64,000 bases of DNA from Henricia sp. BOLD:AAB3569 (taxonomy: Eukaryota; Echinodermata; Asteroidea; Spinulosida; Echinasteridae), in the NCBI GenBank assembly GCA_037783545.1, contig JBBELK010000370.1:1736001-1800000 (forward strand). The letters are read 5' to 3'. The position numbers and the translations under genes were made by a program. Shown in pieces: positions 56,801 to 64,000 of the stretch; the stretch's first letter is position 1, and the number at the start of each line of letters is the position of its first letter. The notes beneath the pieces were generated by a model, which saw only the letters and a list, made by a program, of their open reading frames with translations, did no database searches and had not been told where the DNA came from.

Positions 56801-59578
56801 GCGAAAATTCAGAATGGTAATGTGAAAATTATGGCAAATGATATGATACATGTACCAAAATCTCAACACCCATGGAAAATGGGGGCTAAAAAATGTGATC
56901 TGGACACGCTCCTTTAATTGAGAATTTTGTTTAAATAGTATTTACTGGATGACTGGCCGTCTTTGTTTAAAGTGATACGAGCAGTAGTCTGCGCCCGCGT
57001 CCCTGAAGTCAATTTCTCGTGTCCGTAGAATGTCGTAGGCAACAGGGAATTCCACCCGGAACTGTTCAGCCACGTTCAAACCGTCCACCAACTGGTTTTC
57101 GCCACCCTTCACTGATTTGGCCTGCTCAATGCAATGCAGCATTTGAATCTGTTGAGAGAAAGTTTGTGAAAACAAAAAGTGTACGGGTGTGGTTAGAGGT
57201 CAGGTCGGGTGTGGTTAGCTATTAGAGGTCAGGTCGGGTGTGGTCAGAGATCAGGACTCGGACTCGGACACCAAGGACTCGGACACCACGGACTCGGACT
57301 CGGACACCACGGACTCGGACTCGGACACCACGGACTCAGACTCGGACACCAAGGACTCGGACACCACGGACTCAGACTCGGACACCAAGGACTCTGACAC
57401 CAAGGACTCTGACTCGGACACCAAGGACTCGGACTCGCACACCAAGGACTCGGACACCAAGGACTCTGACTCAGACACCAAGGACTCGGACTCGGACACC
57501 AAGGACCCGGACACCAATGACTCGGACTCGGACACCAAGGACTCGGACACCAAGGACTCTGACTCAGACACCAAGGACTCGGACTCGGACACCAAGGACC
57601 CGGACACCAAGGACTCGGACTCGGACACCAAGGACTCGGGCACCAAGGACTCGGACACCAAGGACCCGGACACCAAGGACTCGGACTCGGACACCAAGGA
57701 CTCGGGCACCAAGGACTCGGACACCAAGGACTCTGACTCAGACACCAAGGACTCTGACTCAGACACCAAGGACTCAGACACCAAGGACTCTGACTCGGAA
57801 AGTGGGGACTCGACTACAGCCCTGTTCATCACCCTTGAATGTTTTCAGTGACAATTAGTTGTTGTACAAGCTCTTTAAAGGAGCATGCCCAGATTACATT
57901 TTTGACCCACCCATTTTTGTCATGGGTGTTGAGATTTTGATACCATATCAATTGCCGGGTTCATTACCATGCACGGACACCCAGGATTTGCCTTTTTATG
58001 ACCTATAAACCGTGTAAAAATGTTAGTTTGATGATAAAAACACAAAATTAATGAGGTTAAGGAAAATCTTTTTCAGAGTTGTCACATTGGTTTAGTGCGT
58101 GGGGTCCCAGTGGGTGTCTGTGCATGGTTTTCTTTCTATTTCTCGTTCTCGTTCCGTACATTTTCAAGGATCTCGTCAAAAAACCACCCATGTTTTTATA
58201 GACCTTATGCATGGCGGCCATGACAGAGGGCAGGTTTTCATATTCAAATGATGTGACAATAGACCCACAATGTGCCTACTCGTGCATGACGCACTGTGAC
58301 AATGTGACTGCCCTCTATCATGGCTGCTTCGCATAAGGTCTATTGTAGACTAATTTGTCTGATTCCACAAAGCAGTGCAGTAATTACACTAACTTGTTTC
58401 TTGTAGCTTCCACATCCAAATTGGAGGTTGCAAATGTCCTGTTTTTTCCCATGGATTTTTTTGGGAGGTATTTCATATGATTGTTAGGTTAAAAACGAAA
58501 TCCATTTTTCTGAACACGCTCCTTTAAATGGCGATTACAGACTGTACGTGCTTTCTAATTCGTTTTACTGTCTTTTACTATTTTTAAAAAGACAAACTTA
58601 CACCGGGCATATAATTGTAATACAACATGTCAATATGGAGACCAAGGTGATTGCTTGTATACGCGATGTTGCTCGCACCGTGCTTGCTGAAAACTTGGAA
58701 CGTCTCTCTGCAAAACAAACAAAAAACGTCACAATATTACCAGGTACTCGGGTGTATGCTAGACTCGGACTCGAGGACTCGGACTCGAGGAATCGGACTA
58801 GGACTCGAGGAATCGGATTCGGACACCGACTTGGACTCGGACTCGGAAAGTGTGGACTCGACTACAGCTCTAAAAGATACGACTACCAAAGACAAAGGAA
58901 ATTAAGTATGGCTCGAGTTTGGGTACAGGTACAACAATAAATTAGTAAACTTAATACTTGCCCATAATTGGTTGTCTTCAAGTATCCCACTCTCTCCACA
59001 AGCTTTCGGACAGCTCCCTTCTCGGTCGGAGCACCTTTGACCAAAGCTAGTCCCTTGGTGTTCAGGGTATCCAACCAACCATAAAGCTCGGCGCCATCTT
59101 CTAGGATTCTCCCAAAATCAAAACTTGGAATTTTTCCATTCAACTCGGCTCCCCATGTCTCCAGCTCCGGGTCACCCACCATGTCTCGCTCCATCTTCGA
59201 GAACCGATGACTGTTGAGCCACTCGGCCGGGAAGTCACTGCGGTGCTGGTCGGGCCAGGTGATCCTCAAAACACGGCCGTCTTCGACGAGAGATGCATCT
59301 GTCGGTGTGATGTCCGGGTCCAAATCAACCATGTGAGAGGTCCTCTGCCAGGACGACGGGTGATAACATTCAGCACAGCGGCAGTTGTCCCTCAACCAGA
59401 CATAAGGATAAGCTCTCTCGATCCCGTTGTCCATGTCCACGAGGTACGAGCCAGCGGAATCATCCCGTCTGACCTCGGTCAACTTCGGCCAGGGCTTGGC
59501 GGCGGGGGCCAAGGAGGAAAGCCCCGTCCAGCCGCGGCTAAATGGCTCGTGTCGGAAACGAAGCCTCGAAGCCAGGTA
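50713..59578 (-). CDS. BBOX1: Gamma-butyrobetaine dioxygenase (BBOX1-like), four exons seen, one expected exon not found
   Basis: Fe(II)/2-oxoglutarate oxygenase that hydroxylates gamma-butyrobetaine to L-carnitine, normally a cytosolic dimer. Exons in transcript order: 59578-58958, 57148-56946, 56377-56211, 50879-50713 (TAA at 50715-50713). The last three splice in frame. The first encodes the N-terminal zinc domain, the others the double-stranded beta-helix: IQMLHCIEQ, VDGLNVAEQF, DAGADYC, RVLHGRSAY, and SRLLEGAYFDWD. These give the distal iron His (LHGR), the 2-oxoglutarate Arg (the R in SRLLEG) and the cage Tyr (GAY). Between NYGQ (end of exon 1) and IQMLHC about 30-35 residues expected in the family, including the HTD iron motif, are missing: no such exon is visible in 57149-58957. 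The resemblance is to BBOX1 rather than TMLHE (EGAY.DWD). The start codon lies upstream of 59578 and was not identified. Confidence 0.9.
51352..51780. repeat. Direct repeat (CCGGTGTGGTGTTTGGCAAG), second copy split by a TTAA element
   Basis: Copy 1 runs 51352-51455 uninterrupted: CCAGATTAGACCGGTGTGGT, then GGGGTTAAGGACGAATAAG. Copy 2 starts at 51473, is interrupted at its TTAA, and resumes at 51707 with TTAAGGATGAATAAGAAAC. A third, diverged copy is at about 53930-54030. Confidence 0.85.
51513..51706. mobile_element. 194-bp TTAA-inserted MITE (piggyBac-like target)
   Basis: Ends ACCCGCCGCACACCTTTGCG and CGCAAAGGTGTGCGGCGGGCT mirror each other, continuing into ATTTACCGG/CCGGTAAAT. It is flanked on both sides by TTAA (51509-51512 and 51707-51710), with the uninterrupted TTAA site preserved in the adjacent repeat copy. 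It lies in the last BBOX1-like intron. Confidence 0.9.
52270..52612 (-). mobile_element. tRNA-derived SINE with (ATT)n-type end
   Basis: On the minus strand ACCGTGGCCGAGTGGTTTGG (A-box side) and GCGGGTTCGAACCTTCCCC (B box) head the element. The body has TTGAGCAAGGCACTCAACC, CTTCGGAAGGGATGTAAAG and CCCGGTGTCTCTGGCC. It ends at an AATAATAATAAT run. It is the best-preserved member of the 35618/4130 family. Confidence 0.85.
52822..53636. mobile_element. MITE family G split by a ~560-bp inverted-repeat element
   Basis: The outer ends, GGGTCATTC(TATA) and CCAAATTTATAGAATGACCC, belong to family G. The interruption, 52831-53390, has its own mirrored ends: CTCTCCAACAAAAGAAACTG and CAGTTTCTTTTGTTGGAGAG. 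It inserted at a TATA within the end of the older element. It lies in the last BBOX1-like intron. Confidence 0.85.
53676..53800 (+). mobile_element. tRNA-derived SINE head, same family as 34200
   Basis: GGTTGGTGGGGCGTCTGCAC and CCGCGGTTCGGATCCCGATG resemble A and B boxes with decay. GGGTTGCTTTTTACTGCATC matches the shared SINE body. Confidence 0.7.
54058..54250. repeat. Dispersed repeat shared with 9085-9185
   Basis: GCATCTTCGGCAACTAAGGC and AGAAGTGGGAGGAAAAC-like blocks. The end, CCCAATCCACATACA, resembles 18518-18528, so it may be a SINE body. Confidence 0.5.
54540..54724 (-). mobile_element. tRNA-derived SINE with (AAAT)n junction
   Basis: On the minus strand TCGATGGCGTAGTGGTTCTC (A-box side) and CCCGGGTTCGAATCCGGGGC (B box) make a convincing tRNA-like head, followed by TTTATTTATTTATTTATTCC and a short body. 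Confidence 0.8.
54989..55382. mobile_element. Fold-back element with CAACGCGTTG words
   Basis: TATGGCAAGCCAAAAGGTCA at the left is mirrored by TGACATTTTGGCTTGCC...CATA at the right. The arms are about 190 bp, with many CAACGCGTTG palindromes inside and a centre near 55165. The right end has GGCTTGCC duplicated. It lies in the last BBOX1-like intron. Confidence 0.9.
55880..56117. mobile_element. Inverted-repeat element next to BBOX1-like exon
   Basis: AAAAGTGGATT at the left and AATCCACTTTT at the right, with inner arms AAAAAGC..TATGGA.GGAATTTTGAGT and mirror. It ends about 95 bp from the exon at 56211. Confidence 0.65.
56211..56377 (-). CDS. BBOX1-like core exon (YNSHGQ to LAPG)
   Basis: 167 bp. 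It encodes GQFMSINYNHHVRAP and LTLPVDQIRETYRALK, matching the family's GQ...INFN and VP...V.PFY.ALK segments. The donor is GTTCGT, weaker than the usual GTRAGT. The following intron is 5.3 kb and full of inverted-repeat elements. Confidence 0.9.
56595..56917. mobile_element. MITE family C copy
   Basis: CCACATCC-type block in reverse (AATTTGGATGTGGAAGC), GAGAGCGCGAAAATTCAGAA, and the end GGACACGCTCCTTTAA. The left end is eroded. It lies between BBOX1-like exons and ends 29 bp from the exon 56946-57148. Confidence 0.75.
56946..57148 (-). CDS. BBOX1-like core exon (IQMLHC to DYCSYHF)
   Basis: 203 bp between a TTCTCTCAACAG acceptor and a GTAAAT donor. It encodes IQMLHCIEQAK, VDGLNVAEQFR and IDFRDAGADYCSYHF, matching the stretch after the HTD motif in gamma-butyrobetaine dioxygenases. 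It starts in phase 0, so the missing upstream exon should end on a whole codon if the reading frame is kept. Confidence 0.9.
57240..57800. repeat. GACTCGGACACCAAG minisatellite (Asp-Ser-Asp-Thr-Lys type)
   Basis: About 560 bp of mixed 6-bp (GACTCG) and 9-bp (GACACCAAG) words, combining to 15- and 21-bp units. Because the words are multiples of three and rarely contain stops, both plus-strand frames 57238-57858 (RTRTPRT) and 57240-57851 (DSDTKDSD), and the minus-strand frame 57251-57832 (SESLVSE), stay open for about 200 codons. It lies inside a BBOX1-like intron and a short relative is at 58745-58870. I read it as a minisatellite, not a gene. Confidence 0.85.
57874..58527. mobile_element. MITE family C copy carrying two nested insertions
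   Basis: Outer ends TTAAAGGAGCATGCCCAGAT and GAACACGCTCCTTTAA. Inside are a family B element (58197-58343) and another inverted-repeat insertion, about 57967-58128, with ends CCATGCACGGACACCCA and TGGGTGTCTGTGCATGG. Without the insertions the element is close to the usual ~340 bp. Confidence 0.8.
58197..58343. mobile_element. MITE family B, 147 bp, nested
   Basis: TATAGACCTTATGCATGGCG is mirrored by GCTTCGCATAAGGTCTAT. Interior GCCTACTCGTGCATGACGCA. It has the same length as the 5166-5312 copy. Confidence 0.85.
58958..59578 (-). CDS. BBOX1-like first visible exon: N-terminal zinc-binding domain
   Basis: 207 codons, from an AG acceptor at 59580-59579 to a GTATTA donor after CAA at 58958. The central motif WLRDNCRCAECYH supplies three cysteines, and WPDQHRSDF supplies a histidine. 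In human GBBH the equivalent Cys-Cys-Cys-His set binds structural zinc. The exon ends at KTTNYGQ, the family's usual exon edge just before the catalytic core. Upstream of WLRDNC there are about 45 codons, including a basic stretch (RLRFRHEPFSRGW), longer than in the human protein and possibly a targeting segment. The frame stays open a few codons past 59578, but that part lies at the edge of a fold-back element, so I place the exon edge at the acceptor. Confidence 0.88.
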
Positions 59579-59597
59579 CTGCGATGTATTAGAGTCA

Positions 59598-60677
59598 TTC
59601 CATGTCAATTCAACGAATTTTTGGACCTGACCCTCACAAATTGAAATGAAATTTGGTGTGCTGATTGGACTCCTTGAGAAACCCCGAGAACTAAAAATTT
59701 ATTAATTTTTGAGATACGGGTCAACGAACTTTGACTAATTAGCATGACCTGCTACATGTATGTTTAGAAAGTTATATCTCTAAAAGTAATGGACCTAGAG
59801 AGATAAACTTTACATCATTTTAAAGCTCTTGAAAATACAATGTAACATCAAAATTGTATCTCGTACCACAAACAAGTTATGTCAATTTATAACCTTTACA
59901 AAAATGCGTACTTGTCAAAATGCATAATATTTTTTTATTTGTTAGCTTAAGATGTAAGGAACATTTCCAGAAAGATTTGAGATGGGCACTCTTACAGTTT
60001 TTAAGTTATGGTAATTTTAACATTGGCTAACATGTAAATACCATGTAAATAAAATGTACATGTATACACAGTTACATGTTATTATACATGGTATTTACAT
60101 GTTATTTACATGTTATCCAATGTTAAAATTATCATAACTCTGTAAGAGTGCCCATCCCAAATCTTTCTGGAAATGTTCCTTACATCTTAACCCTTTGCAC
60201 CCTTAATTATTTTCATCAGGTGCTAAAGGTGTTGCTTTAAGGCCCTATTTTGGACCTTTAGGTCCATAAAAAACAATTACACATTTTGACAAATATGCAT
60301 TTTTGCAAAGGTTATAAATTTACATGACTTTTTTGTGGTACGAGATACAATTTTGATGTTATTTTATACAATGAAGGCCATTTCAAGAGCTTTAAAATGA
60401 TGTAAAGTTTATCTTTTTAGGTCCATATTACTTTTAGTTTTAGAGATATGATCTAACTCAACTGTCCAAACATAGCAGGTCATGCTAATTAGTCAAAGTT
60501 CGTTGACCCGTATCGCAAAAATTGACCAAATAACAATCACATAACAATTTAGTTCTCGGGGTTTCTCAAGGAGTCCAATCAGCACACCAAATTTCATTTC
60601 AATCTGTGAGCATGGTGCACGGCGCGGTGAGGGTCGGTCTCACGGTCAGGTCCAAAACAGCTCGTTGAATTGGCATG
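59598..60677. mobile_element. 1.08-kb fold-back element abutting the BBOX1-like exon
   Basis: CATGTCAATTCAACGAAT...GGACCTGACC at the left is mirrored by GGTCAGGTCC...CGTTGAATTGGCATG at the right. Long inner arms (GAAATGAAATTTGGTGTGCT and complement; CATGACCTGCTA and complement) meet at about 60080 in TACATGTTATTATACATGG-like palindromes. The arms are about 500 bp. Its left end is only about 20 bp upstream of the exon's acceptor, so it would lie in the preceding intron. Confidence 0.9.
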
Positions 60678-62149
60678 CCGCCATGCCAATACTGTAATAC
60701 TCATACTAGCCCCACCTTTTCTCCTGTTATCGCCCTTAAAGAAAAGCTCTTTCCAAGTGCATGAATCAGTCCTAATTTTCCCGTACCACAGTTAATACTA
60801 GCAGCAAAAATCGCCTTCAGTTTGAACGCCATTCCGCTAGTGTACCCGTATATCATAACACTAGTCCAAGCGATCGTCCAAGCAACTCATAGGTCGACTG
60901 TTTCCTGGTTGGCCTGTGCCAACTCCACAGAATTGTTACGCCCCAACTACGGCCACGGTCCCAACTAGTAGTTGGGCCAGTCCTAGCTCTACAAACAGGG
61001 CTGTAAATACTAGCTAACATTTAAAATCTGACTTATTACGACTGTCGCAATATAGTTATAATAGTAGTATAGGCCTACAGCCCTGCTTAGGCCCGTACGG
61101 AAACGCCTAGTGTCGAAACTGCCAAAATCCGAGATACTTTGACTGCAAATATCGTCCGAAGTACTAGTCTTTGTGAAAGACTGTCTTACGTTGCTTGGTT
61201 CGTGTCCGTGCGCGGTCGACATTGCACCGTGTGGACAGGGTACTAGTTTATGCGCTATCTGGGTTCTGTCTGTAAGACAGTCTTTGGAATCGTTCCACCT
61301 GTCACGTGAGACCAGGGACTTTGACCTGAACATACATATTCAAACGAAGGTCATTTTGGAATCGCCCAATCGCAAAGATGATATCATTGCTCATGAATAA
61401 TGATGTAAGACTGGTGACATGATAACGGATATATGGACGTACGGAAGCGCACTGTACTGTACGCCCCACGGTACCGATGTGTTCCCCAAGTCGGCAGCGT
61501 AAAACGTTCGTCGTTGGACTTTTTTAGGTTTGCTTCTAAAGATTTCTGAGTATAAATAATGACCGCCAGAAGCAGGGGCTAATCAAAATTAGGAGAGACG
61601 AAGGACAGATCTTCGAAGGACATTTTACAAAAATAAAAAAAATTCGAACCGTGTCCGGAAACTGGGCCATGCAGCAACGATAAATGTTTTCCTTCCTCTG
61701 TTGATTTAACGAGTAAGAATTTACAAGTCGGACATCACTATTCCTTGACAAAATGACTAAATTACCAATGTTGGCCGTCACTATAGGTGCAGATCTGATA
61801 GAAAAACAAATTTGGCAGGAAGAAATGTAGTCTTGATGCAAGACCGAGTTCGCGATCCCCACATTGTTCATTTTAGCCGCCAGAGGGCGTACCTACACTT
61901 ACAACGTGAACTCGAAAACTCGGTCTTGATTACTCCGTAAGAAAAAAGTTCGATAACCTTTATGGAAGCACATGAATAATTAAACAGCAAGGTCAAAAAT
62001 TATGGGCGCCTGCGTAGAAGAGAAAGCGATGCCTCCATAACTAGGTCATGTGGGATGGTAACTTGCCGTGTACATTTGTACGTGTGCAGTGATTCACCGT
62101 GCCGCGCGAAAATGATATCGGGCCATTTTCGTGCAGTGACCGTGGTGCA
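60678..62149. other. No gene recognised; possible upstream region of the BBOX1-like gene
   Basis: Short open frames here do not resemble known proteins. Small inverted pairs are visible: AAAGACTGTCTTA (about 61174) with TAAGACAGTCTTT (about 61272), and AGACCGAGTTCGCG with CGAAAACTCGGTCTT (about 61842-61926). The missing 5' exon(s) of the BBOX1-like gene may lie here or beyond the window. Confidence 0.5.
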
Positions 62150-63400
62150 CGGTTTTATAGCAATGGAAATCAGGCTGGGTGCCCAAAATCAGACATGTCA
62201 TAATTTTATTTCTCATTTTTATCATCAAACTTGTTCTAACATGCATTGCTTATTTTTCATTTAATACGAAATAAAGACGTTTATACTGGTCGGATATGGC
62301 ATTCAACCTAAAAATTCAAATTACTTCTGCACTTGAAGTGAAATATTGAACTAATGAATCAGACAATGTAGACGAACATTTCTTTGGACAATGTTGGACA
62401 GAAGTGGGAAAAATTTAAAAATCATGAAAATTTCTTTATTATTTTTCACACCATGGTTTTTACAACCAAACTAAAATTTTACATGGTTTTATAGCAATGG
62501 AAATCCAGGCTGGGTGCCCAAAATCAGACATGTCAGAATTGTATTTCTCATTTTTATCATCAAACTTAATTGTTCTAACATGCATTGTTTATTTTTTATT
62601 TAATACAAAATAAAGACGTTTATAGTGGTCGGATATGGAATTCAACCTACAAATTCAAATTATTTCTGCACTTGAAGTGAAATATTGAACTAATGAATCA
62701 GACAATGTTGACGAACATTTCTTTGGACAATGTTGGACAGCAGTGGGACAAAATTTAAAAATCATGAAAATTTTTCTTTCTTAGTTTTTACACCATGGTT
62801 TTTACAACTAAACTAAAATTTTACATGGTTTTATAACAATGGAAATCCAGGCTGGGGGCCTAAAATCAGACATGTCATAATTTTATTTCTAATTTTTATC
62901 ATCAAACTTGTTCTAACATGCATTGTTTATTTTTCATTTAATATAAAATAAAGACGTTTATAGTGGTCGGATATGGAATTCAACCTAAAAAATGAAATTA
63001 TTTCTGCACTTGAAGTGAAATATTGAACTAATGAATCAGACAATGTTGACGAACATTTCCTTGGACAATGTTGGACAGCAGTGGGAAAAAATTTAAAAAT
63101 CATGAAAATTTTTCTTTCTTAGTTTTGGGTTTTTACAACTAAACTAAAATTTTACATGGTTTTATAACAATGGAAATCCAGGCTGGGGGCCTAAAATCAG
63201 ACATGTCATAATTTTATTTCTAATTTTTATCATCAAACTTGTTCTAACATGCATTGTTTATTTTTCATTTAATATAAAATAAAGAGGTTTATAGTGGTCG
63301 GATATGGAATTCAACCTAAAAATTCAAATTATTTCTGCACTTGAAGTCAAATATTGAACTAATGAATCAGACAATGTTGACAAACATTTCCATTTTTTTT
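62150..63400. repeat. Four-copy tandem repeat, unit 332-342 bp
   Basis: CAATGGAAATC(C)AGGCTGGG recurs at about 62161, 62495, 62837 and 63169. The copies share AGACATGTCATAATTTTATT, AATAAAGACGTTTATA and GGACAATGTTGGACAG-type blocks. Copies two to four are more alike than the first, and the fourth is cut short near 63395. Confidence 0.9.
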
Positions 63401-64000
63401 TTAGTTAACCAAACTGTGCAAATTTTCTTCAAGGGCTTCTGTCCTATCTACAAAGTAGTATGCTGTTGTTCCCTGGAATTCGTAAAAACAGCTTCATATC
63501 CACAAAATTAATGGGCCTTCTCAAAGCATTCTCCTCAGAGCACTGAAAAGGGTGAAATTTTAAACATTTAGTAAACTAATAAACATCAAATTTAAATTTG
63601 TTCCATTAAACGTTATTCCAGTATATTTTCGGAGGCTTATGCAAGCAAGTTGCTCTAATTAATTTTCTGCAATTCTGCTTGCTGTAAAAACAAAAACATG
63701 CACGAAGAATCAGAAAAAAAGTATTGTTTTAAATAGGCCGTAAAAGGTCGATCCTTGGGTCACAAAAATTTGCCTTATTTGTTGTTGGCCTAAATGAAAA
63801 TCAAATGGGTCATATTTGACTTTAGAAAATGTACAATTACTTTTGTAAAACCATGTGGCTTTGAGAGACTCCTTTCAACATTAAGCTTACAAAAATTTAA
63901 TAAGGGCATTTTGAAATTTTTTAAAATCTGCCCAACAATTTATAATACTTCAAACATTGTGTACAAAGCATGTGATAGGCCTATAGTGAGTGAAATTACT
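63401..64000. other. AT-rich end of window, nothing recognised
   Basis: No open frame of note and no repeat shared with the rest of the window. Confidence 0.5.

Larger units (their letters stand above)
57149..58957 (-). other. BBOX1-like intron that should contain the HTD exon
   Basis: Read on the minus strand I find no CAY-ACN-GAY (His-Thr-Asp) codon run and no stretch resembling the family's NNVAYT...LHTD...PPG segment. The intron contains two or three short imperfect direct repeats at about 57181-57250, the Asp/Ser-type minisatellite (57240-57800), a nest of inverted-repeat elements (57874-58527) and a second short copy of the minisatellite motif (58745-58870). Confidence 0.6.

Noticed and set aside
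57238-57858. About 200-codon open frames on both strands of the GACTCGGACACCAAG array, as Asp-Ser or Arg-Thr-Pro repeat proteins
   Set aside because: All arise from a codon-multiple minisatellite, have no non-repeat domain or clear start, and lie within an intron of a real gene.

Overview
The window is a stretch of animal nuclear genome. It carries long multi-exon genes with GT-AG introns, tRNA-derived SINEs, a LINE tail, very many short inverted-repeat DNA elements and a 310-bp satellite. The gene set is an alpha-4/alpha-9-type integrin, a SWEET1 sugar transporter and a gamma-butyrobetaine dioxygenase. Together with the AT-rich, repeat-laden introns this suggests a marine invertebrate, most likely a deuterostome such as an echinoderm or hemichordate. 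The phylum is an inference; nothing in the window fixes it.

Layout. Positions 1-21153 (+) hold the 3' part of an integrin alpha gene: 19 coding exons that join in frame into 824 residues, from the fourth beta-propeller blade to the stop. The 5' exons lie outside the window. A gene-free block of about 15 kb follows (21154-36558). It is dominated by a satellite array at about 25.1-33.6 kb: a core of 20 monomers of 310 bp, with divergent copies in the opposite orientation on both sides. Positions 36559-46383 (-) hold a complete six-exon SWEET1/SLC50A1 gene of 223 residues. Its second intron contains a 4.29-kb element with ~680-bp terminal inverted repeats. Positions 50713-59578 (-) hold four recognisable exons of a gamma-butyrobetaine dioxygenase (BBOX1-like) gene. 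The exon expected to carry the HTD iron-binding motif was not found; the intron where it should lie instead contains an Asp/Ser-type minisatellite and nested inverted-repeat elements. The last ~4.4 kb holds a 1.08-kb fold-back element, a four-copy tandem repeat and no recognised gene.

The three genes have unrelated jobs: cell-matrix adhesion, sugar transport, and the last step of carnitine synthesis. They look like ordinary chromosomal neighbours rather than a functional cluster. The integrin runs on +, the other two on -, so integrin and SWEET1 converge on the satellite block. The most unusual material is the repeats: inverted satellite domains with nested segmental duplications, several MITE families present as opposite-orientation pairs or nested in one another, and a TTAA-targeting element whose empty site is preserved in a neighbouring repeat copy.

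Exon boundaries come from reading frame, protein family resemblance and splice dinucleotides seen by eye. No transcript or database search was available.
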